Assembly: GCA_030674185.1 (NCBI GenBank)
Contig: CM060315.1
Span: 88,795,415-88,859,414 of the forward strand
Direction: 5' to 3'
Length of the DNA stretch: 64,000 nt
From: Monoplex corrugatus
Lineage: Eukaryota > Mollusca > Gastropoda > Littorinimorpha > Ranellidae
The notes beneath the pieces are model-generated. The model was not told where the DNA came from and made no database searches. It worked only from the letters and a program-made list of their open reading frames with translations. This document shows positions 35,403 through 49,170 of the stretch, in pieces (position 1 is the stretch's first letter; every line of letters begins with the position of its first letter). The position numbers and the translations under genes are program-made.

Positions 35403-38181
35403 CCATTCTGACAGGTACCCTGTAGTAATACCCATTCTGACAGGTAACCTGTAGTAATACCCATTCTGACAGCTAACCTGTAGTAATACTCCATTCTGAC
35501 AGCTAACCTGTAATAATACCCATTCTGACAGGTACCCTGTAGTAATACCCATTCTGACAGGTAACCTGTAGTAATACCCATTCTGACAGCTAACCTGTTG
35601 TAATACTCCATTCTGACAGCTAACCTGTTGTAATACTCCATTCTGACAGCTAACCTGTTGTAATACTCCATTCTGACAGCTAACCTGTTGTAATACTCCA
35701 TTCTGACAGCTAACATGTTGTAATACTCCATTCTGACAGCTAACGTGTTGTAATACTCCATTCTGACAGCTAACCTGTTGTAATACTCCATTTGACAGGT
35801 AACCTGTTGTAATACTCCATTCTGACAGGTAACCTGTTGTAATACTCCATATGACAACTAACCTGTTGTAATACTCCATTCTGACAGGTAACCTGTTGTA
35901 ATACTCCATTCTGACAGCTAACCTGTTGTAATACTCCATTCTGACAGGTAACATGTTGTAATACTCCATTCTGACAGGTAACCTGTAGTAATACTCCATT
36001 CTGACAGCTAACATGTTGTAATACTCCATTCTGACAACTAAGCTGTTGTAATACTCCATTCTGACAGATAACATGTAGTAATATTCCATTCTGACAGCTA
36101 ACATGTTGTAATACTCCATTCTGACAGGTAACATGTTGTAATACTCCATTCTGACAGGTAACCTGTAGTAATACTCCATTCTGACAGCTAACCTGTTGTA
36201 ATACTCCATTCTGACAGCTAACCTGTTGTAATACTCCATTCTGACAGCTAACCTGTTGTAATACTCCATTCTGACAACTAAGCTGTTGTAATACTCCATT
36301 CTGACAGATAACATGTTGTAATACTCCATTCTGACAGCTAACCTGTAGTAATATTCCATTCTGACAGCTAACATGTTGTAATACTCCACTGTGACAGCTA
36401 ACCTGTTGTAATACTCCATTCTGACAGCTAACATGTAGTAATACTCCATATGACAGCTAACCTGTTGTAATACTCCATTCTGACAGCTAACCTGTTGTAA
36501 TACTCCATTCTGACAGGCAACCTGTTGTAATACTCCATTCTGACAGCTAACATGTTGTAATACTCCATATGACAGCTAACCTGTTGTAATACTCCATATG
36601 ACAGCTAACCTGTTGTAATACTCAATTCTGACAGCTAACCTGTTGTAATACTCCATTCTGACAGCTAACCTGTTGTAATACTCCATTCTGACAGGTAACC
36701 TGTTGTAATACTCCATTCTGACAGCTAACCTGTTGTAATACTCCATTCTGACAGGTAACATGTTGTAATACTCCATTCTGACAGGTAACCTGTAGTAATA
36801 CTCCATTCTGACAGCTAACCTGTTGTAATACTCCATTCTGACAACTAAGCTGTTGTAATACTCCATTCTGACAGATAACATGTTGTAATATTCCATTCTG
36901 ACAGCTAACATGTTGTAATACTCCACTGTGACAGCTAACCTGTTGTAATACTCCATTCTGACAGCTAACATGTAGTAATACTCCATATGACAGCTAACCT
37001 GTTGTAATACTCCATTCTGACAGCTAACCTGTTGTAATACTCCATTCTGACAGGCAACCTGTTGTAATACTCCATTCTGACAGCTAACATGTTGTAATAC
37101 TCCATATGACAGCTAACCTGTTGTAATACTCCATATGACAGCTAACCTGTTGTAATACTCCATTCTGACAGCTAACCTGTTGTAATACTCCATTCTGACA
37201 GGTAACCTGTTGTAATACTCCATTCTGACAGGTAACCTGTTGTAATACTCCATTCTGACAGCTAACCTGTTGTAATACTCCATTCTGACAGGTAACATGT
37301 TGCAATACTCCATTCTGACAGGTAACCTGTAGTAATACTCCATTCTGACAGCTAACCTGTTGTAATACTCCATTCTGACAGCTAGCCTGTTGTAATACTC
37401 CATTCTGACAGCTAACCTGTTGTAATACTCCATTCTGACAGCTAACCTGTTGTAATACTCCATTCTGACAGCTAACCTGTTGTAATACTCCATATGACAG
37501 CTAACCTGTTGTAATACTCCATTCTGACAGCTAACCTGTTGTAATACTCCATTCTGACAGCTAACATGTTGTAATATTCCATTGTGACAGCTAACCTGTT
37601 GTAATACTCCATTCTGACAGCTAACATGTTGTAATATTCCATTGTGACAGCTAGCCTGTTGTAATACTCCATTCTGACAGCTAGCATGTTGTAAAACTAC
37701 ATTCTGACAGGTAACCTGTTGTAATACTCCATTCTGACAGCAAACCTGTTGTAAAACTACATTATGACAGGTAACCTGATGTAATACTCCATTCTGACAG
37801 CTAACATGTTATAATACTCCATTCTGACAGCTAACCTGTTGTAATACTCCATTTTGACAGCTAACATGTTGTAAGACTCCATTTTGACAGCTAACCTGTT
37901 ATAATACTCCATTTTGACAGCTAACATGTAGTAATACTCCATTCTGACAGCTAACATGTTATAAAACTACATTATGACAGCTAACCTGTTGTAATACTCC
38001 ATTTTGACAGCTAACATGTAGTAATACTCCATTCTGACAGCTAACATGTTATGAAACTACATTCTGATAGCTAACCTGTTGTAATACTCCATTCTGAGAG
38101 CTAACCTGTTGCAAAACTCCATTCTGACAGCTAATATGTTGTAATACTCAATTCTGACTGCTAACTTGTTGTAATACTCCA
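35401..38181. repeat. 30-bp satellite, block 2
   Basis: About 93 units with few indels. Diagnostic variants (cactgtgacag, acaactaagctg, gtagtaatattcc, catatgacag) recur in a fixed order. For example cactgtgacag at about 36388 and 36925 gives a higher-order period near 537 bp. After 37680 the units diverge further (aaaactacattatg, ccattttgacag). The minus strand reads open in ten-residue periods (MEYYNRLAVR-like) because 30 is a multiple of three. Confidence 0.96.
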
Positions 38182-39376
38182 TTGCTCTCTCCTTTTTCAC
38201 TTCGTATTTATCAAACAGAAAACAAACTGTTCTCATCAATGGCACTTACTCTCAACCTGCATACCTGACCTGTGGTGTTCCACAAGGATCTGTCCTTGGC
38301 CCTGTTCTTTTCACTCTTTATACCTCCCCCCTGTCCACCATCATCAACTCCCACTCTATAAAACACCACTTCTATGCTGATGACACCCAACTTCAAGATA
38401 GTGACTCACCTGATAATATACAGCGCCTGTTGACTCGCACCACTGAGTGTTACTCGGACATTAAGAACTGGATGACACACAATAGACTTCAGCTTAATGA
38501 CGACAAGACAGAAGCTATCCTCATTGGCACCCGTCAGAAACTTTCCCAGCTGCCTCCTCTTTCTCTCCCATTATGTAACACATCAGTCCCAATTTCTGAT
38601 TCAGCTAAAAACCTTGGTGTCTGCATTGACTCTACCCTCTCCATGAACAACTTTGTTTCTCAAACTGCCAGATCTTGCTACTATCATCTCCATCGTATAA
38701 GCCTGATCAGGAAGTATCTCTCTGTCGAAACAACTGCAAAACTCGTTCTCTCCTTCATAATGTCTCGCATTGACTATTGCAATTCACTCCTGTCTGGTCT
38801 TCCTGCCTCCACCATTCACATCCTACAGCGCATTCAAAACAATGCTGTACGCCTTGTACTCAAAAAGAAAAAAGCTGACCACATATCTCCTCTCCTGGCA
38901 CAACTTCACTGGCTCCCTGTATCAAAGCGCATACAGTACAAACTAGACACCATGTGCTACAAAAGCCTCAATAACGCAGCCCCCGATTACCTGTCAAGCC
39001 TACTTGAGATCTATGTTCCCTCACGTACCCTCCGCTCTGCCTCCGATCCTCTGACTTTTCGCTTTCCACGCACTAAGCTCAATACCTATGGTCCACGAGC
39101 CTTCTCTGTTTCTGGTCCACTCTCCTGGAACAAACTTCCTCTCTCAGTCCGTCAGCAACCTACTTTTGCCTCCTTCAAGTCCGCTCTCAAAACTCACCTT
39201 TTCTCCTCTGCATAAAATCCTAACCTCACTCAACCCCCCTCTGCAGCCTGTCTCCGCTCGGAGGGGAATCACTTTGTTTTAATATATAATTGTATATGAT
39301 GTGCTCTCTGTGGTTTTCCATTGGTTTTATTCTTGCTTTTATTGCTTTTATTCTTTTCTCCCCATTTGTGGCCATG

Positions 39377-39466
<90 letters not shown>

Positions 39467-39785
39467 TGTGTGCGTGTGTGTCTTTTCGGCGCTTGGATTT
39501 GTTTTTGTCAAGATTTGCGCTATATAAATATTGTAATTATTATGTATGCATGTGCGTACGTATGTATGTATGTATGTATGTATGTATACGCTTAGATTTA
39601 TATATGTATGTATGTATGCATGGATACGCTCAGCTTAGATTTATGTATGTAAGTATGTAAGCATGTATGTATGCATGTATACGCTCAAATGTATGTAGGT
39701 ATGTATGCATGTATACGCTCAGCGCTTAGATTTGATTTTGTCAAGATTTTGCGCTATATAAATAAAATATATTATTATTATTTAT
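38182..39785 (+). mobile_element. L2-like LINE family A, copy 2
   Basis: Longest of the three family A copies, inserted in the 30-bp satellite. It begins in the RT domain, runs through a 3'UTR with a TG microsatellite (about 39379-39480), and has a doubled tail: a first gcgctatataaat at about 39520, then about 200 bp rich in GTAT repeats, then a second tcaagattttgcgctatata at about 39738 with ATT repeats to 39785. Copy 3 has the same double tail in the opposite orientation. Confidence 0.92.
38196..39215 (+). pseudogene. Family A LINE RT palm to C-terminus, open frame
   Basis: An uninterrupted frame of 339 codons from TTC at 38196; the ATG at 38430 is internal. RT blocks: FTSYLSNRKQTVLING, CGVPQGSVLGPVLFTLY, catalytic HHFYADDTQLQ, NRLQLNDDKTEAILIGT and KNLGVCIDSTLSM. 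Then the L2-type C-terminus: MSRIDYCNSLLSGLP, LQRIQNNAVRLVL, LHWLPVSKRIQYK, YVPSRTLRSAS, WNKLPLSVRQQ and FKSALKTHLFSSA. Both catalytic Asp residues are intact and no stop occurs, so the copy is young, but the endonuclease and RT N-terminus are missing. Confidence 0.92.
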
Positions 39786-40218
39786 TATATGTCAGCTAAC
39801 ATGTTGTAATACTCCATTCTGACAGGTAACCTGTTGTAATACTCCATATGACAGCGAACCTGTTGTAATACTCCATTCTGACAGCTAACCTGTTGTAATA
39901 CTCCATTCTGACAGCTAACCTGTTGTAATACTCCATTCTGACAGCTAACCTTTTGTAATACTCCATTCTGACAGCCAACCTGTTGTAATACTCCATTCTG
40001 ACAGCTAACCTGTTGTAATACTCCATTCTGACAGCTAGCCTGTTGTAATACTCCATATGACAGCTAACATGTTGTAATACCCATTCTGACAGGTAACCTG
40101 TAATAATACCCATTCTGACAGGTACCCTGTAGCAATACCCATTCTGACAGGTAACCTGTAGTAATACCCATTCTGACAGCTAACCTGTAGTAATACTCCA
40201 TTCTGACAGCTAACCTGT
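39786..40218. repeat. 30-bp satellite, block 3
   Basis: About 14 units between LINE family A copy 2 and LINE family B copy 2. From about 40070 it is identical to 34702-34851. Confidence 0.95.
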
Positions 40219-40589
40219 ATATCCTACAAGATTGCCTGCCTCTGCTTCAAATCTATTGAGTCTTCCTGTCCTGAGTATCTCACCCATCTGTTACATCTCT
40301 ACACGCCATCTCGAGCTTTGCGGTCCTCATCTGATACCCGTCTCTATAGTATCCCCATAGTCCGCACTAAAAGGTTTGGGCAGCGTTCTTTTTCCTATCA
40401 AGCTTCAACCATCTGGAATCAGTTACCTCGCTCTCTTAGATACTCACCCTCTCTGTCCACATTCAAACGCTCCCTCAAAACTTACCTGTTTCCCAAAACT
40501 GGTAATCTCTGCCCCCTTCCCCCCATGTAATGTAATGGTGACATTATAGTGTCTTAGTGTCAATGTGTCATTGTATTTGCATGTCATGC

Positions 40590-40621
<32 letters not shown>

Positions 40622-40729
40622 TGTGTGTGTGTGGGTACTTCTGTGGGTGTGTGTGCTTGTGATTCTGGTTATATGTTTTGCCATTGTAAACGCCTAGGGC
40701 ATTAATTTGATTAGGCGTACTAAATGTTC

Positions 40730-40767
<38 letters not shown>
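40219..40767 (+). mobile_element. L2-like LINE family B, copy 2 (duplicate of copy 1)
   Basis: Same 5' truncation point, same coding remnant (40219-40530), same TG-bearing 3'UTR and same ATA tail as copy 1, at an offset of 5367 bp. The flanking satellite is also shared, so this is a segmental duplicate. Confidence 0.92.
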
Positions 40768-40769
<2 letters not shown>

Positions 40770-43700
40770 CCATTCTGACAGGTACCCTGTAGTAATACCC
40801 ATTCTGACAGGTAACCTGTAGTAATACCCATTCTGACAGCTAACCTGTAGTAATACTCCATTCTGACAGCTAACCTGTAATAATACCCATTCTGACAGGT
40901 ACCCTGTAGTAATACCCATTCTGACAGGTAACCTGTAGTAATACCCATTCTGACAGCTAACCTGTTGTAATACTCCATTCTGACAGCTAACCTGTTGTAA
41001 TACTCCATTCTGACAGCTAACCTGTTGTAATACTCCATTCTGACAGCTAACCTGTTGTAATACTCCATTCTGACAGCTAACATGTTGTAATACTCCATTC
41101 TGACAGCTAACGTGTTGTAATACTCCATTCTGACAGCTAACCTGTTGTAATACTCCATTCTGACAGGTAACCTGTTGTAATACTCCATTCTGACAGGTAA
41201 CCTGTTGTAATACTCCATATGACAACTAACCTGTTGTAATACTCCATTCTGACAGGTAACCTGTTGTAATACTCCATTCTGACAGCTAACCTGTTGTAAT
41301 ACTCCATTCTGACAGGTAACATGTTGTAATACTCCATTCTGACAGGTAACCTGTAGTAATACTCCATTCTGACAGCTAACATGTTGTAATACTCCATTCT
41401 GACAACTAAGCTGTTGTAATACTCCATTCTGACAGATAACATGTAGTAATATTCCATTCTGACAGCTAACATGTTGTAATACTCCATTCTGACAGGTAAC
41501 ATGTTGTAATACTCCATTCTGACAGGTAACCTGTAGTAATACTCCATTCTGACAGCTAACCTGTTGTAATACTCCATTCTGACAGCTAACCTGTTGTAAT
41601 ACTCCATTCTGACAGCTAACCTGTTGTAATACTCCATTCTGACAACTAAGCTGTTGTAATACTCCATTCTGACAGATAACATGTTGTAATACTCCATTCT
41701 GACAGCTAACCTGTAGTAATATTCCATTCTGACAGCTAACATGTTGTAATACTCCACTGTGACAGCTAACCTGTTGTAATACTCCATTCTGACAGCTAAC
41801 AAGTAGTAATACTCCATATGACAGCTAACCTGTTGTAATACTCCATTCTGACAGCTAACCTGTTGTAATACTCCATTCTGACAGGCAACCTGTTGTAATA
41901 CTCCATTCTGACAGCTAACATGTTGTAATACTCCATATGACAGCTAACCTGTTGTAATACTCCATATGACAGCTAACCTGTTGTAATACTCAATTCTGAC
42001 AGCTAACCTGTTGTAATACTCCATTCTGACAGCTAACCTGTTGTAATACTCCATTCTGACAGGTAACCTGTTGTAATACTCCATTCTGACAGCTAACCTG
42101 TTGTAATACTCCATTCTGACAGGTAACATGTTGTAATACTCCATTCTGACAGCTAACCTGTTGTAATACTCCATTCTGACAGCTAACCTGTTGTAATACT
42201 CCATTCTGACAGCTAACCTGTTGTAATACTCCATTCTGACAGCTAACCTGTTGTAATACTCCATTCTGACAGCTAACCTGTTGTAATACTCCATTCTGAC
42301 AGCTAACTGTTGTAATACTCCATTCTGACAGCTAACTGTTGTAATACTCCATTCTGACAGCTAACCTGTTGTAATACTCCATTCTGACAGAACCTGTTGT
42401 AATATCCATTCTGCCCAGCAGTAACTGTTGTAATACTCCATTCTGACAGCTAACATGTTGTAATACTCCATTCTGACAGCTAACCTGTTGTAATACTCCA
42501 TTCTGACAGCTAACTGTTGTAATACTCCATTCTGACAGCTAACCTGTTGTAATACTCCATTCTGACAGCAACTGTTGTAATACTCCATTCATGACAGTAA
42601 CCATTGTAAATACTCCATTCTGACAGCTAACCTGTTGTAATACTCCATTCTGACAGCTAACCTGTTGTAATACTCCATTCTGACAGCTAACCTGTTGTAA
42701 TACTCCATTCTGACAGCTAACCTGTTGTAATACTCCATTCTGACAGTTAACCTGTTGTAATACTCCATTCTGACAGTAACCTGTTGTAATACTCCATTCT
42801 GACAGCTAACCTGTTGTAATACTCCATTCTGACAGCTAACTGTTGTAATACTCCATTCTGACAGCTAACTGTTGTAATACTCCATTCTGACAGTAACGTG
42901 TTGTAATACTCCATTCTGACAGCTAACCTGTTGTAATACTCCATTCTGACAGCTAACTGTTGTAATACTCCATTCTGACAGCTAACTGTTGTAATACTCC
43001 ATTCTGACAGCTAACTGTTGTAATACTCCATTCTGACAGCTAACCTGTTGTAATACTCCATTCTGACAGCTAACTGTTGTATACTCCATTCTGACAGCTA
43101 CCTGTTGTAATACTCCATTTTGACAGCTAACCTGTTGTAATACTCCATTCTGACAGCTAACCTGTTGTAATACTCCATTCTGACAGCTAACCTGTTGTAA
43201 TACTCCATTCTGACAGTAACCTGTTGTAATACTCCATTCTGACAGCTAACCTGTTGTAATACTCCATTCTGACAGCTAACTGTTGTAATACTCCATTCTG
43301 ACAGCTAACATGTTGTAATACTCCATTCTGACAGCTAACCTGTTGTAATACCCATTTGACAGCTAACTGTTAATACTCCATTCTGACAGTACTTAATCAT
43401 CTGCTGTTGTAATACTCCATTCTGACAGCTAACCTGTTGTAATACTCCATTCTGACAGCTAACCTGTTGTAATACTCCATCTGACAGCTAACCTGTTGTA
43501 ATACTCCATTCTGACAGCTAACCTGTTGTAATACTCCATTCTGACAGCTAACCTGTTGTAATACTCCATTCTGACAGCTAACCTGTTGTAATACTCCATT
43601 CTGACAGCTAACCTGTTGTAATACTCCATTCTGACAGCTAACCTGTTGTAATACTCCATTCTGACAGCTAACTGTTGTAATACTCCATTTGACAGCTAAC

Positions 43701-46700
43701 CTGTTGTAATACTCCATTCTGACAGCTAACATGTGTAATACTCCATTTGACAGCTAACCTGTTGTAATACTCCATTCTGACAGCTAACTGTTGTAATACT
43801 CCATTCTGACAGCTAACTGTTGTAATACTCCATTCTGACAGCTAACCTGTTGTAATACTCCATTCTGACAGCTAACTGTTGTAATACTCCATTCTGACAG
43901 CTAACCTGTTGTAATACTCCATTCTGACAGCTAACTGTTGTAATACTCCATTGACAGCTAACACTGTTGTAATACTCCTACTTCTGACAGCTAACATTGT
44001 AATACTCATTCTGACAGCTAACTGTTGTAATACTCCATTCTGACAGTAACCTGTTGTAATACTCCATTCTGACAGCTAACCTGTTGTAATACTCCATTCT
44101 GACAGGTAACCTGTTGTAATACTCCATTCTGACAGCTAACCTGTTGTAATACTCCATTCTGACAGCTAACTGTTGTAATACTCCATTCTGACAGCTAACC
44201 TGTTGTAATACTCCATTCTGACAGTAACCTGTTGTAATACTCCATTCTGACAGCTAACCTGTTGTAATACTCCATTCTGACAGCTAACCTGTTGTAATAC
44301 TCCATTCTGACAGCTAACCTGTTGTAATACTCCATTCTGACAGCTAACCTGTTGTAATACTCCATTTGACAGCTAACCTGTTGTAATACTCCATTCTGAC
44401 AGCTAACTGTTGTAATACTCCATTCTGACAGCTAACCTGTTGTAATACTCCATTCTGACAGCTAACCTGTTGTAATACTCCATTCTGACAGCTAACATGT
44501 TGTAATACTCCATTCTGACAGTACTGTTGTAATACTCCATTCTGACAGCTAACCTGTTGTAATACTCCATTGACAGCTAACCTGTTGTAATACTCCATTC
44601 TGACAGCTAACCTGTTGTAAATACTCCATATCTTGACAGCTAACTGTTGTAATACTCCATTTGACAGCTAACTGTTGTAATACTCCATTCTGACAGCTAA
44701 CCTGTTGTAATACTCCATTTGACAGCTAACCTGTTGTAATACTCCATTCTGACAGCTAACCTGTTGTAATACTCCATTCTGACAGCTAACATGTTGTAAT
44801 ACTCCATTCTGACAGTAACCTGTTGTAATACTCCATTCTGACAGCTAACTGTTGTAATACTCATCTGACGCTAACTGTTAATACTCATTTGACAGCTAAC
44901 TGTTGTAATACTCCATTCTGACAGCTAACCTGTTGTAATACTCCATTCTGACAGCTAACCTGTTGTAATACTCCATTTGACAGCTAACTGTGTAATACTC
45001 CATTGACCTACTGTTACATGACAGTAACCTGTTGTAATACTCCATTCTGACAGCTAACCATGTTGTAATACTCCATTCTGACAGCTAACCTGTTGTAATA
45101 CTCCATTCTGACACGTAACATGTTGTAATACTCCATTCTGACAGCTAACCTGTTGTAATACTCCATTCTGACAGCTAACCTGTTGTAATACTCCATTCTG
45201 ACAGCTAACCTGTTGTAATACTCCATTCTGACAGCTACCTGTTGTAATACTCCATTCTGACAGTAAACTGTTGTAATATCCACTTCTGACAGAACTGTGT
45301 AATACTCATTTGACAGCAACTGTGTAATACTCCATTCTGACAGCTAACCTGTTGTAATACTCCATTCTGACAGCAACTGTAAACCATTGTTGTGTAATAC
45401 TCCATTCTGACAGCTAACCTGTTGTAATACTCCATTCTGACAGCTAACCTGTTGTAATACTCCATTCTGACAGGTAACCTGTTGTAATACTCCATTCTGA
45501 CAGCTAACATGTTGTAATACTCCATTCTGACAGCTAACTGTTGTAATACTCCATTCTGACAGCTAACTGTTGTAATACTCCATTCTGACAGTAACCTGTT
45601 GTAATACTCCATTCTGACAGCTAACCTGTTGTAATACTCCATTCTGACAGCTAACCTGTTGTAATACTCCATTCTGACAGCTAACTGTTGTAATACTCCA
45701 TTCTGACAGCTAACCTGTTGTAATACTCATTCTGACAGCTAACTGTTGTAATACTCCATTCTGACAGCTAACTGTTGTAATACTCCATTCTGACAGCTAA
45801 CCTGTTGTAATACTCCATTCTGACAGCTAACTGTTGTAATACTCCATTCTGACAGCTAACCTGTTGTAATACTCCATTCTGACAGCTAACATGTTGTAAT
45901 ACTCCATTCTGACAGCTAACCTGTTGTAATACTCCATTCTGACAGCTAACCTGTTGTAATACTCCATTCTGACAGCTAACCTGTTGTAATACTCCATTCT
46001 GACAGTAACATGTTGTAATATTCCATTCTGACAGCTAACTGTTGTAATACTCCATTGTGACAGCTAACCTGTTGTAACCTCCATTCTGACAGCTAACATG
46101 TTGTAATACTCCACTGTGACAGCTAACCTGTTGTAATACTCCATTCTGACAGCTAACTGTATGTAATACTCCACTGACAGCATAACCTGTTGTAATACTC
46201 CATTCTGACAGCTAACCTGTTGTAACTCATTGACTACCATTGAAACTCATGACAGCTAACCTTGTTGTAATACTCCATTCTGACAGCTAACCTGTTGTAA
46301 TACTCCATTCTGACAGCTAACCTGTTGTAATACTCCATTCTGACAGGTAACCTGTTGTAATACTCCATTTGACAGCTAACCTGTTGTAATACTCCATTCT
46401 GACAGCTAACTGTTGTAATACTCCATTCTGACAGCTAACATGTTGTAATACTCCATTCTGACAGCTAACCTGTTGTAATACTCCATTCTGACAGCTAACC
46501 TGTTGTAATACTCCATTCTGACAGCTAACATGTTGTAATACTCCATTCTGACAGCTAACATGTTGTAATACTCCATTCTGACAGCTAACTGTTGTAATAC
46601 TCCATTCTGACAGCTAACCTGTTGTAATACTCCATTCTGTACGGATACTAAGCACTGTTGTAATACTCCATTCTGACAGCTAACCTGTTGTAATACTCCA

Positions 46701-48938
46701 TTCTGACAGCTAACCTGTTGTAATACTCCATTCTGACAGCTAACCTGTTGTAATACTCCATTTGACAGTAACCTGTTGTAATACTCCATTCTGACAGCTA
46801 ACCTGTTGTAATACTCCATTCTGACAGCTAACCTGTTGTAATACTCCATTCTGACAGCTAACTGTTGTAATACTCCATTCTGACAGCTAACCATGTTGTA
46901 ATACTCCATTCTGACAGCTAACTGTTGTAATACTCCATTCTGACAGCTAACCTGTTGTAATACTCCATTCTGACAGCTAACCTGTTGTAATACTCCATTC
47001 TGACAGCTAACCTGTTGTAATACTCCATTCTGACAGCTAACCTGTTGTAATACTCCATTCTGACAGCTAACCTGTTGTAATACTCCATTCTGACAGTAAC
47101 CTGTTGTAATACTCCATTCTGACAGCTAACCTGTTGTAATACTCCATTCTGACAGCTAACCTGTTGTAATACTCCATTCTGACAGCTAACCTGTTGTAAT
47201 ACTCCATTCTGACAGCTAACCTGTTGTAATACTCCATTCTGACAGTAACTGTTGTAATACTCCATTCTGACAGCTAACCTGTTGTAATACTCCATTCTGA
47301 CAGCTAACCTGTTGTAATACTCCATTCTGACAGCTAACGTTGTAATACTCCATTCTGACAGCTAACCTATTGTAATACTCCATTCTGACAGCAAACATGT
47401 AATATTACTACTCCATTCTGACAGCTAACCTGTTGTAATACTCCATTCTGACAGTACCTGTTGTAATACTCCATTCTGACAGCTAACATGTTGTAATATT
47501 CCATTTGACAGCTAACTGTTGTAATACTCCATTCTGACAGCTACTGTTGTAAAACTACATTTGACAGTAACCTGTTGTAATACTCCATTGACAGCAACTG
47601 TTGTAATACTCCATTCTGACAGTAACCTGTTGAATACTCCATTCTGACAGCTAACTGTTGTAATACTCCATTTGACGCAACCTGTTGTAAAACTACATTT
47701 GACAGTAACCTTTGTAATACTCCATTCTGACGCAACTGTGAATACTCCATTCTGACAGTACTGTTGAATACTCCATTCTGACAGCTAACATGTTGTAAAC
47801 TACATTATGACAGGTAACCTGTTGTAATACTCCATTCTGACAGCTAACTGTTTAATACTCCATTTGACAGCTAACTGTTGTAATACTCCATTTGACAGCT
47901 AACATGTTGTAAAGAACTACCTTAATCATTTGACAGCTAACATGTGTAATACTCCATCTGACAGCTAACTGTTTAAACTCATTATGACAGTAACCTGTTG
48001 TAATACTCCATTTTGACAGCTAACATGTGTAATACTCCATTCTGACAGCTAACTGTTGAAACTACATTTGACAGTAACCTGTTGTAATACTCCATTCTGA
48101 GCTAACCTGTTGAATACTCCATTCTGACAGCTAACATGTTCTTGCTATTAATACTCCATTCTGACAGTAACATGTTGTAAACTCCATTTGACGTAACCTG
48201 TTGTAATCTCCATTCTGACGCTAACTTGTTTAATACTCCATGACAGCTAACTGTTGTATATCCATTTGACAGTAACGTTGTAATACTCCATTTGACAGCT
48301 AACCTGTTTAATACTCCATTGACAGCTACCTGTTGTAATACTCCATTCTGACAGTAACATGTTTAATACTCCATGACAGCTAACCTGTTGTAATACCCAT
48401 TTGACAGTAACCTGTTGTAATACTCCATTCTGACAGCTAACTGTTGAATATCCATTCTGACCTAACCTGTGTAATACTCCATTCTGACAGCTAACCTGTT
48501 GTAATACTCCTTCTGACGCTAACCTGTTGTAATACTCCATATGACAGCTAACCTGTTGTAATACTCCATATGACAGTAACTTTGTAATACTCCATTCTGA
48601 CTGCTAACCTGTTGTAATACTCCATTCTGACAGCTAACCTGTTGTTTAATCTACTACTCATTTGACGCTAACATGTTGTAATACTCCATTCTGACAGTAA
48701 CCTGTTGTAATACTCCATTCTGACGCTAACCTGTTGTAAACTCCATATGACAGCTAACTGTTGTAATACTCCATTCTGACAGCTAACCTGTTGTAATACT
48801 CCATATGACAGCTAACCTGTTGTAATACCATTCTGACGTAACTGTTGTAATACTCCATTCTGACAGTAACTGTTGTAATACTCCATTCTGACAGCTAACC
48901 TGTTGTAATACTCCATATGACAGCTACTGTTGTAATAT
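40768..48938. repeat. 30-bp satellite, block 4
   Basis: About 275 units. The part up to about 42147 repeats 35401-36780 unit by unit. Further right the units become homogeneous (ccattctgacagctaacctg) but lose single bases increasingly often (ctaactg for ctaacctg, catttgac for cattctgac), worst at 47500-48900. This gradient suggests a poorly polished array centre rather than biological decay. Confidence 0.96.
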
Positions 48939-49170
48939 AATGAACCCTATGTTATCTCTTTACGTTCTACTTTTCTTAGAGTTAACTTAATTTGTATTAC
49001 CTCCTTCACTGTTCTTATTTATCCATAAATGTTTATCTGACTACCTGTTATTGACTACTTATCTCTAGTACTTATACTACGTATGTTATACATTTGCGAA
49101 CTATTCTCGTATTTTACTGTTAACTTATATTTTATTCACTACTGTATACAACGAATTTCAGTTGTACTGT
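48939..49170. other. AT-rich gap within the 30-bp satellite
   Basis: About 230 bp with no repeat unit and no recognisable gene, flanked by highly indel-rich satellite. It could be a small insertion, a decayed satellite stretch or a consensus artefact. Confidence 0.4.

Noticed and set aside
35361..36449. Long minus-strand ORF with MEYYNRLAVR-like ten-residue repeats
   Set aside because: The 30-bp satellite period is a multiple of three, so any stop-free phase gives a long ORF; indels in other blocks break it and no start context or domain exists.
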